This document shows, in pieces, positions 19,319 to 28,434 of a stretch of DNA of 64,000 nt. Position 1 is the first letter of the stretch. The number at the start of each line of letters is the position of its first letter. A program made the position numbers and the translations under genes. The notes beneath the pieces were generated by a model that searched no databases, was not told the DNA's origin, and saw nothing but the letters and a program-made list of their open reading frames with translations. Source of the stretch: Flavobacterium terrae (lineage in GTDB: Bacteria > Bacteroidota > Bacteroidia > Flavobacteriales > Flavobacteriaceae); NCBI RefSeq assembly GCF_900142035.1, contig NZ_FQZI01000005.1, positions 124,001 through 188,000 on the forward strand. The letters are read 5' to 3'.

Positions 19319-21307
19319 ATGAAATTCCAAGTTGTATCTGAATTTGCTCCCATGGGAGACCAACCTCAAGCAATTGAAAAATTAGCTAAAGGAATTCTTA
19401 ATGGTGAAAAATACCAAACTCTACTTGGTGTTACAGGATCTGGTAAAACATTTACTGTTGCCAATGTGGTTCAAGAGGTTCAAAAACCAACTTTAGTCTT
19501 AGCCCATAATAAAACACTTGCGGCACAATTATATTCAGAATTCAAACAGTTTTTTCCAAACAACTCGGTACAGTATTTTGTTTCTTACTATGATTATTAC
19601 CAACCAGAAGCTTTCATACCAGTTACAGGAACTTATATTGAAAAGGATTTATCAATTAATGATGAACTGGAAAAACTTCGTTTAAGCACCACTTCTGCCC
19701 TTTTATCTGGACGCAGAGATATTATTGTAATTTCTTCTGTGTCTTGTTTATATGGTATTGGAAATCCTGTAGAATTTCAAAAAAACGTAGTTTCTATTGA
19801 AAGGGACCTAACAATTTCTAGAACCAAGTTTCTACATCGATTAGTACAAAGTTTATATGCTCGTACCGAAGCCGATTTTACACCGGGAACATTTAGAATA
19901 AAAGGTGACACAGTAGAAGTTTTCCCAAGTTATGCTGATGAACCTTTCCGTATTCACTTTTTTGGTGATGATATAGAGGAAATTGAAGCTTTTGACGCAA
20001 AGACTTCTAAAGTAATTGAGAAGTATGAAAAATTAAATATATATCCTGCCAATATGTTTGTGACTTCTCCAGACGTACTTCAAAATGCTATTTGGGCAAT
20101 TCAACAGGATTTGGTCAAACAAGTAGATTATTTTAAAGAAATTGGTAAACATCTCGAGGCAAAACGGTTAGAAGAACGCACCAACTTTGACTTAGAAATG
20201 ATTCGTGAATTAGGCTATTGTTCAGGTATTGAAAACTATTCAAGATATCTGGACGGACGTGATGCTGGTACTCGCCCATTCTGCTTGCTAGATTATTTTC
20301 CTGATGATTATTTAATGGTTGTTGATGAGAGTCACGTTACTATCTCGCAAGTTCATGCTATGTATGGTGGTGATAGAAGTCGTAAAGAAAATTTAGTTGA
20401 ATATGGTTTTAGACTTCCTGCTGCAATGGACAACCGTCCATTAAAGTTTGAAGAATTTGAAGCCTTACAAAATCAAGTAGTGTATGTTTCTGCTACGCCT
20501 GCCGATTATGAATTACAAAAATCTGAAGGTATTTATGTAGAACAAGTGATACGTCCTACTGGTTTATTAGATCCAATTATTGAAGTACGACCAAGCGTTA
20601 ATCAAATTGATGATTTAATTGAAGAAATTCAACAACGTTGTGAAGTGGACGAACGTGTTTTAGTTACTACTTTGACCAAAAGAATGGCTGAAGAATTAAC
20701 TAAATACCTAACAAAAGTATCTATACGTTGTCGTTATATTCATTCTGATGTAGATACATTGGAACGCGTAGAAATTATGCAAGATTTACGCAAAGGTTTA
20801 TTTGATGTTTTGATTGGCGTTAATTTACTTCGAGAAGGTCTTGATTTGCCCGAAGTTTCTTTAGTTGCTATTTTAGATGCTGATAAAGAAGGTTTTTTAC
20901 GCAGTCATCGTTCGTTAACTCAAACTGTTGGACGTGCGGCTCGTAACGTTAATGGTAAGGCTATTATGTATGCTGATAAAATTACAGCATCGATGCAAAA
21001 AACTATAGATGAAACCAATTATCGTCGAGAGAAACAAATCAATTTTAATACAAAACACGGATTATCACCCAAAGCTCTAAATAAAAGTTTAGGAAATGCT
21101 TTAAGCGGAAATTCTGTTTCTACAAAATATTATGAAAATCAGGTTTTAAAAGCTGCTGAACCCGAAAGTGAATACCTATCTAAACCCGAAATAGAAAAGA
21201 AAATTCGCGAAAAACGTAAAGCTATGGAGAAAGCTGCTAAAGACCTAGATTTTATGCAAGCTGCAAAGCTTCGTGATGAAATTAAAATTTTACAGGAAAA
21301 AATTTAA
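19319..21307 (+). CDS. uvrB: excinuclease ABC subunit B
   Basis: A 662-residue UvrB, the damage-verifying helicase of nucleotide excision repair. Walker A GVTGSGKT is at 37-44; the beta-hairpin FVSYYDYYQPEAFIP follows near 90-104; helicase motif II is VVDESHV and motif VI QTVGRAARN. The C-terminal UVR motif binding UvrC is in the last 40 residues (EKAAKDLDFMQAAKLRDEI). Its stop overlaps the convergent TerB-like gene by 4 bases. Confidence 0.98.
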   Translation: MKFQVVSEFAPMGDQPQAIEKLAKGILNGEKYQTLLGVTGSGKTFTVANVVQEVQKPTLVLAHNKTLAAQLYSEFKQFFPNNSVQYFVSYYDYYQPEAFIPVTGTYIEKDLSINDELEKLRLSTTSALLSGRRDIIVISSVSCLYGIGNPVEFQKNVVSIERDLTISRTKFLHRLVQSLYARTEADFTPGTFRIKGDTVEVFPSYADEPFRIHFFGDDIEEIEAFDAKTSKVIEKYEKLNIYPANMFVTSPDVLQNAIWAIQQDLVKQVDYFKEIGKHLEAKRLEERTNFDLEMIRELGYCSGIENYSRYLDGRDAGTRPFCLLDYFPDDYLMVVDESHVTISQVHAMYGGDRSRKENLVEYGFRLPAAMDNRPLKFEEFEALQNQVVYVSATPADYELQKSEGIYVEQVIRPTGLLDPIIEVRPSVNQIDDLIEEIQQRCEVDERVLVTTLTKRMAEELTKYLTKVSIRCRYIHSDVDTLERVEIMQDLRKGLFDVLIGVNLLREGLDLPEVSLVAILDADKEGFLRSHRSLTQTVGRAARNVNGKAIMYADKITASMQKTIDETNYRREKQINFNTKHGLSPKALNKSLGNALSGNSVSTKYYENQVLKAAEPESEYLSKPEIEKKIREKRKAMEKAAKDLDFMQAAKLRDEIKILQEKI

Positions 21308-21705
21308 TTTAACTGTTCGTGAAAAGCACCCAATAGTATTTGTGCATCTACCATTTGATCAGGAGATTTCTCCATCAAATGCAACACTCTTTTCATGGCA
21401 TTAGGGTTTAGCCCCATGTTGATACCAATTTGATTAATTGCAATTTTTTCTCTTTCATGCAAAAAACCATCGCAATGCATTAACAAAGCCAATCGATAAA
21501 AATGTAATATCCTATGAAATTCATCCTTTATCACTTTAAGTTCACTTCTTTTATCAAACAAACTCAAAAATGTTTCTTTATCAATTTGCAATTCTTCTGA
21601 AACCATCTTTAAAAAATCATACTCACGATCATGTAATTCTCCATCGATCACAGCAAAAGCAATCATTTCAGACAGTAAACTAATTTTCTCTTCGTATGAA
21701 TCCAT
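21304..21705 (-). CDS. TerB-like helical protein
   Basis: A 133-residue all-helical protein resembling the TerB/DjlA N-terminal fold: two repeats of the type AFAVIDGELHDREYDFLKMV and LLMHCDGFLHEREKIAINQI, each with the acidic DGxLHxRE pattern that may bind metal. Only the fold is suggested; no tellurite-resistance neighbours are present. It converges on uvrB with a 4-base overlap and is divergent from the esterase. Confidence 0.7.
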   Translation of the reverse strand: MDSYEEKISLLSEMIAFAVIDGELHDREYDFLKMVSEELQIDKETFLSLFDKRSELKVIKDEFHRILHFYRLALLMHCDGFLHEREKIAINQIGINMGLNPNAMKRVLHLMEKSPDQMVDAQILLGAFHEQLN

Positions 21706-21754
21706 AAAATACTTATTTTTAGCAAAACTATACTTTTTAATGTAAATCTGAAAT

Positions 21755-22555
21755 ATGTTGAAGCAAATAATCTTTTTTGTAACTTTTCTCTTCCCATTCC
21801 TTAATACTATTTCTCAGGAAAGTACTGCCAGCAAACAAGTTTCTACTTTCTCCATTGAAGCACCGCAACTCAATACCTCAAAAAAAATATGGGTCTATTT
21901 ACCTAAAAACTACTCTGAATCGAAAAAAAAATATCCTGTTATTTACATGCACGATGCTCAAAATTTGTTTGACAAGTCTACTTCCTTTGCTGGTGAATGG
22001 AATATCGATGAGACTCTTGATAGTCTAAATGCTGAAGTAATTGTAGTGGGAATAGAACATGGAAACGAAAAAAGAATCGAAGAGTTAACGCCATTTAAAA
22101 ATGAAAAATACGGGGGTGGAAATGCTGATAATTATCTAGATTTTCTTGTCAAAACTCTAAAACCTCAAATTGACAAAACCTATAGAACAAATAAAAAAGT
22201 AGAAGTAACAACTATTGCTGGAAGTTCATTGGGTGGCTTAGTTTCATATTATGCACTATTAAAATATCCTGATGTTTTTGGAAAAGCAATAATTTTCTCC
22301 CCTTCTTTTTGGTTAAGTAACGAAATCTATACTCTAACCGAAAATAGCCCTAAAATAAATACTAAAATGTATTTTTTATGTGGTGATAATGAAGATGAAG
22401 CCATGGTTAATGACCTAAATAAAATGACTGATTTATTAAAAAGAAAGGTTAATTCTTTTAGTCAAATTGAAATTCAAGTAATTGAAGGAGGCCAACATAA
22501 TGAAAAATTATGGCGAGAAGCATTTCCAAAAGCGTACCTTTGGCTTTTAAAATAA
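21755..22555 (+). CDS. exported esterase (alpha/beta hydrolase, IroE/Fes-like)
   Basis: A 266-residue hydrolase of the putative-esterase family that includes enterochelin esterases. Signal peptide 1-20 (NTIS/QES), strand VYLPKNYSESKKKYPVIYMHD, nucleophile GSSLGG (156-161, Ser158), acid near CGDNEDEA and His in GGQHNEKLW near 249. Likely acts on an ester in the periplasm; the substrate is unknown. A DUF1456 gene follows after 6 bases. Confidence 0.85.
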   Translation: MLKQIIFFVTFLFPFLNTISQESTASKQVSTFSIEAPQLNTSKKIWVYLPKNYSESKKKYPVIYMHDAQNLFDKSTSFAGEWNIDETLDSLNAEVIVVGIEHGNEKRIEELTPFKNEKYGGGNADNYLDFLVKTLKPQIDKTYRTNKKVEVTTIAGSSLGGLVSYYALLKYPDVFGKAIIFSPSFWLSNEIYTLTENSPKINTKMYFLCGDNEDEAMVNDLNKMTDLLKRKVNSFSQIEIQVIEGGQHNEKLWREAFPKAYLWLLK

Positions 22556-22561
22556 TAGCAT

Positions 22562-22999
22562 ATGAATAACAACGAAATATTCAAAAAACTAAGAGTAGCG
22601 CTTCAATTACGTGATGATCAAATTGTAGAAATCATGCAATTAGTAGATTTCAGAATGTCGAAAGGTGAAGTAGGAAATTTTTTCCGTAATGATGATCATC
22701 CAAAGTATATGGAATGTGGTGACCAAGTGCTTCGTAATTTTTTGAATGGTTTAGTTATTCATTTAAGAGGCACGAAAGATAATCCTAAAAACCCTACTGA
22801 AGTATTAAAGAAAAATCAGGCAGAAGCTAAATCATTTTCAAAAAGCAATCCTAAAACAGACAAACCAAAATCAGACAAGCCTAAAACAGGAAGCTTTAAA
22901 AAGAATTTTAATTCTAAATCATCTTCAACTCAAAAAAAAGAGCCAGTTGTTCAGAACGTAAAATTCAAAAATGGTAAAAATAAGACTAATAAAAACTAA
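22562..22999 (+). CDS. DUF1456 protein with basic disordered tail
   Basis: A 145-residue protein. Residues 1-72 match DUF1456 (E. coli YehS family): FKKLRVALQLRDDQIVEIM, then FFRNDDHPKYMECGDQ and LRNFLNGLV. YehS carries two such repeats; here only one is present, followed by about 65 residues rich in Lys, Ser, Asn and Pro with repeats of the type KTDKPKSDKPKTGSF, probably disordered and able to bind nucleic acid. Function unknown. It lies 6 bases after the esterase and ends at a symmetric terminator. Confidence 0.8.
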   Translation: MNNNEIFKKLRVALQLRDDQIVEIMQLVDFRMSKGEVGNFFRNDDHPKYMECGDQVLRNFLNGLVIHLRGTKDNPKNPTEVLKKNQAEAKSFSKSNPKTDKPKSDKPKTGSFKKNFNSKSSSTQKKEPVVQNVKFKNGKNKTNKN

Positions 23000-23020
23000 T
23001 TTCTAAGTTTAAATAAAATC

Positions 23021-23046
23021 AAAAGGGTGTCAATTGACACCCTTTT
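23021..23046. terminator. bidirectional terminator between convergent genes
   Basis: A perfect 26-base palindrome centred on AATT with GGGTGTC/GACACCC core and A/T runs on both sides, placed between the DUF1456 gene and the convergent C1 peptidase gene. Confidence 0.85.
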
Positions 23047-23070
23047 TTGTAAAAAAAATAACCACTTTAT

Positions 23071-24036
23071 TTATTGAGGTGAATTTGCAGCTGTATTTGG
23101 CAAAATACATCCTAACCAATTGAATGCACCTCTAGCAATATTATCATAAGTCACATAAAAGTAGCCACTTCTTCCCCAGCCAGATCCCCAAGAGTTTTGA
23201 ACTTTAAACTGTCTTGTAGCATCATTGTACCCAACGATACAAACACAGTGTCCTCCTTGTCTTGATCCATAAAGCGAAGACCAAACATAATTATAGTTTC
23301 TTGCGTCATAAAAGCTCTGATTTACATCAAAACAAGCAGCTACTGGATAATTTTGACTTAAATAATATTTAATATCATCTACAGACGTAGTATTTACATA
23401 AAACCATCCATTCGACTTTCTTCCTGCTGCCCATGTTCTTTGTTGTGTTGTTGGTTGCGTATAACAGCCTCCTGCTACATAAGGCATTTGTGAATTACTA
23501 CATTGCCCTTGATTTTTAATTAAATTCATTGCGTCATTAGGATATGAGCCTGAGCCACAGTTTGAAATTTTAATCTGATTGTAAACATAAGCAGCACTTC
23601 TTGAAGCTCCACCCCAATTACTTTGATGAACAGTATTATTAATATAACGTGTAATTCCGTGAGCAGCATACCCTACACCCCAACCAACACATGACCCTTC
23701 TGATCCTTGATCCCCAATTGGTTGAGCAGGTAAATTATAACTTGTAGGTAATACCGTTGTATTTGCAATACTTTTTTGTGAAGCTGTTAAATCTGGACGC
23801 AATACAGATAATTGTGCTCTATATTCGTTTGGAGTTGTAAAATCGATAGATTTTAAATACTCAGGAGAAAATTCGGCGCAACCATACCTTCCTGGATCGA
23901 GAAGATTGACTTTACCATCCATCAATTTTCCATCTTGTGAGTTATCACTTACATCTTTATCACAAGAAACAAATACTAAAATAGCGAAAAGAAAAAATCC
24001 TAACTTTTTAATTGCTGATTTGATTGTTTTTTTCAT
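23071..24036 (-). CDS. papain-like (C1) cysteine protease lipoprotein
   Basis: A 321-residue lipoprotein with lipobox VSC (Cys25), a propeptide-like spacer (26-100) and a C1A papain domain. Catalytic residues: Gln110 of the oxyanion hole in GDQGSEGSCVGWG, Cys116, His263 in GGHCVCIVGYND and Asn281 in QNSWGSGWG. Disulfide-forming Cys at 160, 179 and 191 fit an extracytoplasmic enzyme. It probably acts on the cell surface or periplasm. It is transcribed away from an HTH-like gene at 24191. Confidence 0.92.
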   Translation of the reverse strand: MKKTIKSAIKKLGFFLFAILVFVSCDKDVSDNSQDGKLMDGKVNLLDPGRYGCAEFSPEYLKSIDFTTPNEYRAQLSVLRPDLTASQKSIANTTVLPTSYNLPAQPIGDQGSEGSCVGWGVGYAAHGITRYINNTVHQSNWGGASRSAAYVYNQIKISNCGSGSYPNDAMNLIKNQGQCSNSQMPYVAGGCYTQPTTQQRTWAAGRKSNGWFYVNTTSVDDIKYYLSQNYPVAACFDVNQSFYDARNYNYVWSSLYGSRQGGHCVCIVGYNDATRQFKVQNSWGSGWGRSGYFYVTYDNIARGAFNWLGCILPNTAANSPQ

Positions 24037-24074
24037 AAAATACTTTGGTTTACGTAGTTAATTAATTAATATTG

Positions 24075-24082
24075 CAAAAATA
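24075..24082 (-). promoter_or_regulatory. candidate -7 box (TATTTTTG) of the C1 protease gene
   Basis: TAnnTTTG match on the minus strand, 38 bases before the ATG at 24036. Confidence 0.45.
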
Positions 24083-24190
24083 TTAACTCTTTAACTAAAC
24101 ATTTGACAGAAAAATACTCATAAAAAAACCTTAACTTAATCACAATAATAAATTAAGCTTAAGTTATAACAACCAAAAACCAAATCTACT

Positions 24191-25027
24191 ATGAAAGCGA
24201 TAATTGATTTGCTTAAGATGAGTATTTGCAATTGCGAAATTGTAAAAAATAGTTCTATAGGTGTTTGTACAAAATGGAAGAGAGCACAGTTTATAACACT
24301 TTCTGAAATCATAGCTGAAACTCTTTCAAATTCAGAACATCTTCAAGGAAAGAAAAGAAATGAGCTAGGTACAACTATATCTAGTATTACGCTTCAACGA
24401 ATTTTTAATGACGACTATTCTGCAAAAGAAAATCCAGACTTACGTTTTCTAAAAACATTAGATAAACTAGCCATTTTTTTAGGATATTCTTCATTAAATA
24501 ATTACTTAAAAAATCAATCAAAATCGGAAATCATCAATGAGGTGACAAACAAAAAAAATGTTATTGAAGAAGAAATAAATGATCTTTTTTTTCAAGACAT
24601 AATCTACAATTATTGTCATTCTGAGTTTCTTTGCATGCAAAAACTTCCAATTGTAGATTTGACACCTATAACAGAATATGTTTTTGAAGATGCACCTTTC
24701 AAAAAAAGAATTTCAGATTATTTAGAAAGGCATGCTAAACTAAATTACAAAGTAAACAGTGAGGACAATAGATCAAATTTTGAAGTTTTTGATTTCAAAA
24801 CCAAACATCTAGATAATGACTTAGTAGTCGCGCAAGTCAATGAATTTTGGAATATAGAATGGTTGGACGAGAACAACAAAATTGCCAAAAACTACAACAA
24901 ACTAAACAAACAAACCTATTTTATAAAAAAAAGACAAGGTGTTTGGAAAATTTGGGACAATCATAATCCAGATTACAATTATCTTTCGGCTGAAGTCAAA
25001 GAACCTCAAGAACAAAACACAATATAA
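24191..25027 (+). CDS. uncharacterised protein with HTH-like N-terminal domain
   Basis: A 278-residue protein not assigned to a named family. Residues 30-110 show the pattern of the HTH-like N-terminal region seen in many Bacteroidota proteins of unknown role: FITLSEIIAETLS, then SSITLQRIFNDDY and FLKTLDKLAIFLGYSSLNNYL. Residues 190-265 look like an NTF2-like alpha-beta domain (VAQVNEFWNIEWLDE, YFIKKRQGVWKIWD). It could be a cytoplasmic regulator. Its start lies 154 bases from the divergent cysteine protease gene, so a regulatory link is possible but unproven. Confidence 0.65.
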   Translation: MKAIIDLLKMSICNCEIVKNSSIGVCTKWKRAQFITLSEIIAETLSNSEHLQGKKRNELGTTISSITLQRIFNDDYSAKENPDLRFLKTLDKLAIFLGYSSLNNYLKNQSKSEIINEVTNKKNVIEEEINDLFFQDIIYNYCHSEFLCMQKLPIVDLTPITEYVFEDAPFKKRISDYLERHAKLNYKVNSEDNRSNFEVFDFKTKHLDNDLVVAQVNEFWNIEWLDENNKIAKNYNKLNKQTYFIKKRQGVWKIWDNHNPDYNYLSAEVKEPQEQNTI

Positions 25028-25028
25028 A

Positions 25029-25049
25029 AAAGGGCTCAAAAAGCCCTTT
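25029..25049. terminator. terminator between convergent genes
   Basis: An 8-bp stem (25029-25036 with 25042-25049, AAAGGGCT/AGCCCTTT) with a 5-base loop right after the stop of the plus-strand gene; A and T runs on both sides would serve both genes. Confidence 0.75.
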
Positions 25050-25071
25050 AATTTTTATCTAAGTCAGAGAA

Positions 25072-25410
25072 CTATTCTGGTTTAAAAGTAACCACAAAAG
25101 AATACAACTTTCCTGCAGTCATAATTCCCTTTTCAATTTTTTGATAGCTTAACTTTTGAACAAGGTAGTTTTTAAAAGCTTCATTTTTTGTATTCACTTG
25201 TAAAACAACAAGCTCATCATTGTTGTTTACCATTGCAGTAAATCGTATAGTTTCAGCTTTTTCAAATTCTTCAGTAATAGTTAATGAACCAAGTAACTTA
25301 GTAATGTTTTTTACAGCTTTTGGATAGTCATCAACAGGCAATACATCATTTGCTTTCGCAAACGTAACATTCAATAATAAAACACCTAATAATAGCATTA
25401 ATTTTTTCAT
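25072..25410 (-). CDS. small exported protein, TonB-C-like
   Basis: A 112-residue protein with signal peptide (about 1-20, FAKA/NDV). The C-terminal half (IRFTAMVNNNDELVVLQVNT, then YSFVVTFKPE) has the beta-alpha-beta outline of TonB C-terminal-like exported proteins that are frequent in Bacteroidota. No enzymatic motif. Function unknown. It stands alone. Confidence 0.65.
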   Translation of the reverse strand: MKKLMLLLGVLLLNVTFAKANDVLPVDDYPKAVKNITKLLGSLTITEEFEKAETIRFTAMVNNNDELVVLQVNTKNEAFKNYLVQKLSYQKIEKGIMTAGKLYSFVVTFKPE

Positions 25411-25672
25411 GTTTTCTTTTTTTTATTTGTTTAAGATTACATTTCAAAATTACTCCAGATATCCATGCAAAAAAGTGTTAATCAATATCTTAACTTACTT
25501 TTAATCTTATAAAATGACACATTATCAATCTGTTTAAGAAATTCAAAAAACTTTGACAACCTTACAAATAAGAGAGAAATTTATTACAAAAAATACAATT
25601 ATAAATTACAATTTAAGAAGCATTATCTTAACTCATCATAAAGGAAACTTAAAAATTTACAATGAGGTAACA
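25411..25672. other. AT-rich stretch without recognised gene
   Basis: Between the small exported protein and the sucC terminator there are about 260 bases with no open frame of useful length in any direction and no strong repeat. It must hold the promoter of the 25072-25410 gene, but no clear TAnnTTTG box was found. Confidence 0.5.
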
Positions 25673-25702
25673 AAAAAGCCTTAGTTTTCACTAAGGCTTT
25701 TT
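25673..25702 (-). terminator. rho-independent terminator of sucC
   Basis: A 12-bp perfect stem (25673-25684 with 25691-25702) with a 6-base loop and a T run on the minus strand, 28 bases past the sucC stop. Confidence 0.85.
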
Positions 25703-25730
25703 CTATTATTTTGACAAAAAGTGTCTTTTA

Positions 25731-26924
25731 TTAGCTTAATGCAGCTTTAACTTGATCAGCAGCTTCTTGGAATTGTACTGCAGATAAGATTGGCATACCA
25801 GAATTATCGATTAATTCTTTAGCGATTTCTGCATTAGTTCCTTGTAAACGCACAATGATAGGCACTTTAATATCGTCACCCATATTTTTGTAAGCATCAA
25901 CAACACCTTGAGCAACACGGTCACAACGAACGATACCACCAAAGATATTGATTAAGATAGCTTTTACGTTAGGATCTTTTAAGATAATACGGAAAGCTGT
26001 TTCTACACGTTTAGCATCAGCAGTTCCTCCTACGTCAAGGAAGTTTGCAGGTTCGAAACCTGCATATTTAATTAAGTCCATAGTCGCCATTGCTAAACCA
26101 GCACCGTTAACCATACAACCAACAGTTCCGTCTAGGTCAACATAATTTAATCCAGCTTCTTTAGCTTCAACTTCAATTGGACGCTCTTCTGTAATATCTC
26201 TCATTTCAGCTAAATCAGCGTGACGGTATAAAGCATTGTCATCTAACGATACTTTAGCATCAACTGCCATGATTTTGTTATCAGAAGTTTTTAATACTGG
26301 GTTGATTTCAAACATTGAAGAGTCTGAACCAATATAAGCTTTGTATAAAGCATCAACAAATTTTACCATTTCTTTGAATGCTTCACCAGATAAACCTAAG
26401 TTGAAAGCAATTCTTCTAGCTTGGAAACCTTGTAAACCTACAGCAGGATCAATTTCTTCAGTAAAGATTTTCTCTGGAGTGTGCTCTGCCACTTCTTCAA
26501 TATCCATACCACCTTCAGTAGAATACATGATCATGTTACGACCTTTACCACGATTTAATAAAACCGACATGTAAAACTCTTTAGTTTCACTTTCACCTGG
26601 ATAATATACATCCTCAGCTACTAATACTTTATGAACTCTTTTACCAGTTGGAGATGTTTGAGGCGTAATCAAATCCATTCCAATGATTTGACCAGCGATT
26701 TCCTGAACTTGCTCTAAATTTTTAGCCAACTTCACTCCTCCTCCTTTTCCACGACCACCAGCGTGAATTTGAGCTTTAATTACGTGCCAACCTGTTCCAG
26801 TTTCTGCCGTAAGTTGTTTTGCTTTTGCAACCGCTTCCTCAGCGTTATTCGCCACATAACCACGTTGAACACGCACTCCGTAGCTTGCTAATATCTGTTT
26901 TCCTTGATATTCGTGTAAATTCAT
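25731..26924 (-). CDS. sucC: succinate-CoA ligase (ADP-forming) beta subunit
   Basis: A 397-residue subunit of the TCA enzyme that couples succinyl-CoA cleavage to ATP formation. The N-terminal ATP-grasp domain begins MNLHEYQGKQILASYGV and has KAQIHAGGRGKGGGVKLA; the C-terminal domain has LDVGGTADAKRVETAF and NIFGGIVRCDRVAQG. The frame is open 24 codons upstream, but the family start aligns with the ATG at 26922-26924 and the promoter box lies within the extension. The alpha subunit gene (sucD) is not adjacent. Confidence 0.97.
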   Translation of the reverse strand: MNLHEYQGKQILASYGVRVQRGYVANNAEEAVAKAKQLTAETGTGWHVIKAQIHAGGRGKGGGVKLAKNLEQVQEIAGQIIGMDLITPQTSPTGKRVHKVLVAEDVYYPGESETKEFYMSVLLNRGKGRNMIMYSTEGGMDIEEVAEHTPEKIFTEEIDPAVGLQGFQARRIAFNLGLSGEAFKEMVKFVDALYKAYIGSDSSMFEINPVLKTSDNKIMAVDAKVSLDDNALYRHADLAEMRDITEERPIEVEAKEAGLNYVDLDGTVGCMVNGAGLAMATMDLIKYAGFEPANFLDVGGTADAKRVETAFRIILKDPNVKAILINIFGGIVRCDRVAQGVVDAYKNMGDDIKVPIIVRLQGTNAEIAKELIDNSGMPILSAVQFQEAADQVKAALS

Positions 26925-26954
26925 AATGTATCTTTTGACTTTAATAAAGTGCAA

Positions 26955-26962
26955 CAAAAATA
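26955..26962 (-). promoter_or_regulatory. candidate -7 box (TATTTTTG) of sucC
   Basis: TAnnTTTG match on the minus strand 30 bases before the sucC ATG, with a TTG 13 bases upstream (shorter than the usual spacing). It argues against the longer open frame as start. Confidence 0.5.
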
Positions 26963-27110
26963 ATAAATTCCTAAACAATTTTACACTTAAAATCACTTTC
27001 TTTTTTGTGTGATTTTTTAAATATATTTTTTATCAATTGTCTTAAATATAACTTTTTGTTATTTTTTTATATTATTTGTTTAATAATTTTATTCTAAATT
27101 TATATAAACC

Positions 27111-27118
27111 TATTTTTG
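27111..27118 (+). promoter_or_regulatory. candidate -7 box (TATTTTTG) of lysA
   Basis: TAnnTTTG match 16 bases before the lysA ATG, in a very AT-rich intergenic stretch. Confidence 0.45.
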
Positions 27119-27134
27119 CCAAAAATTAAAAGAA

Positions 27135-28340
27135 ATGGAAACGCAACAACTTTTACAAATTGCAAATGAATTTGGAGCTCCTATTTATGTATATGATGCC
27201 CACAAAATTGAATCACAGTATCATAGATTAACTTCAGCTTTTTCTAAGGTTGAAAAACTTCGTATAAATTATGCTGTTAAAGCTTTGTCTAACATTTCTA
27301 TCTTAAAACTTTTTAAACAACTAGGTTCAGGATTGGACACAGTTTCTATTCAAGAAGTACAATTAGGACTTCGCGCTGGTTTTTCACCAGAAAGCATTAT
27401 TTATACACCTAATGGTGTTTCTATGGATGAAATTGAAGAAGTAGCTGCTTTAGGAGCACAAATCAACATCGATAACTTGTCAATATTAGAGCAATTCGGA
27501 GCAAAACATCCCAAAACCCCAGTTTGTATCCGAATAAATCCTCATGTCATGGCCGGCGGAAATTCGAACATATCCGTAGGCCATATTGATAGTAAATTTG
27601 GCATTTCGATACACCAATTACCACACATCCTTCGCATTGTAGAAAACACCGGAATGCACATTAACGGAATTCACATGCATACAGGATCTGATATTTTAGA
27701 TATTGAAGTGTTTTTATATGCTGCCGAAATTTTATTTGATACAGCAAAACATTTCAAAGAACTAGATTTTATCGATTTTGGAAGCGGATTTAAAGTGCCC
27801 TACAAAAAAGGTGATATTGAAACCAATGTGGAAGAATTAGGCAGAAAACTAACAAAACGATTCTTGGCTTTTGAGAAAGAATATGGTCGTGAACTTACAT
27901 TGGCCTTTGAACCAGGTAAATTTTTAGTAAGTGAAGCAGGATTCTTTTTGGCGAAAGTAAATGTGGTAAAACAAACGACATCGACAGTTTTTGCAGGAAT
28001 TGATAGCGGATTTAACCATTTAATTCGTCCTATGTTTTATGGTTCTGAGCACTATATAGAAAACATTACACATCCTAAAGGAAAAGAACGATTCTATTCT
28101 GTAGTAGGATATATTTGTGAGACCGATACTTTTGCCACCAACAGACGCATTGCTGAAATTAAAGAAGGTGATATTTTAAGTTTTAGAAATGCTGGAGCCT
28201 ATTGTTTTAGCATGTCCTCTAATTACAATTCACGATACAAACCGGCAGAAGTACTTTGGAAAGATGGAAAAGCCCATTTGATACGACAAAAAGAAAACTT
28301 CAATGATTTACTACTAAACCAAATAGAACTTGAGTTCTAG
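27135..28340 (+). CDS. lysA: diaminopimelate decarboxylase
   Basis: A 401-residue PLP enzyme of fold type III that converts meso-diaminopimelate to lysine. The Schiff-base lysine is K49 in YAVKA (46-50); HMHTGSD, the glycine loop DFGSGFKVPY and CETDTF (the active-site Cys from the partner subunit) are all present, with the substrate-binding EPGKFLV. Length fits the family. It is a single-gene unit ending in a strong terminator. Confidence 0.96.
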   Translation: METQQLLQIANEFGAPIYVYDAHKIESQYHRLTSAFSKVEKLRINYAVKALSNISILKLFKQLGSGLDTVSIQEVQLGLRAGFSPESIIYTPNGVSMDEIEEVAALGAQINIDNLSILEQFGAKHPKTPVCIRINPHVMAGGNSNISVGHIDSKFGISIHQLPHILRIVENTGMHINGIHMHTGSDILDIEVFLYAAEILFDTAKHFKELDFIDFGSGFKVPYKKGDIETNVEELGRKLTKRFLAFEKEYGRELTLAFEPGKFLVSEAGFFLAKVNVVKQTTSTVFAGIDSGFNHLIRPMFYGSEHYIENITHPKGKERFYSVVGYICETDTFATNRRIAEIKEGDILSFRNAGAYCFSMSSNYNSRYKPAEVLWKDGKAHLIRQKENFNDLLLNQIELEF

Positions 28341-28344
28341 CAAC

Positions 28345-28371
28345 AAATCCCTAATCAATGATTAGGGATTT
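28345..28371 (+). terminator. rho-independent terminator of lysA
   Basis: An 11-bp perfect stem (28345-28355 with 28361-28371) with loop CAATG, 4 bases after the stop and ending in T. Confidence 0.85.
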
Positions 28372-28434
28372 TTGTTTTTATAGAAGTTGAGATTAATAGT
28401 AGTTACGTATATTTGATTATAAAGTTTAAATAAA

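Noticed and set aside
21304..21705. Tellurite resistance function for the TerB-like protein
   Set aside because: Only the helical fold is suggested; no ter operon genes are present.
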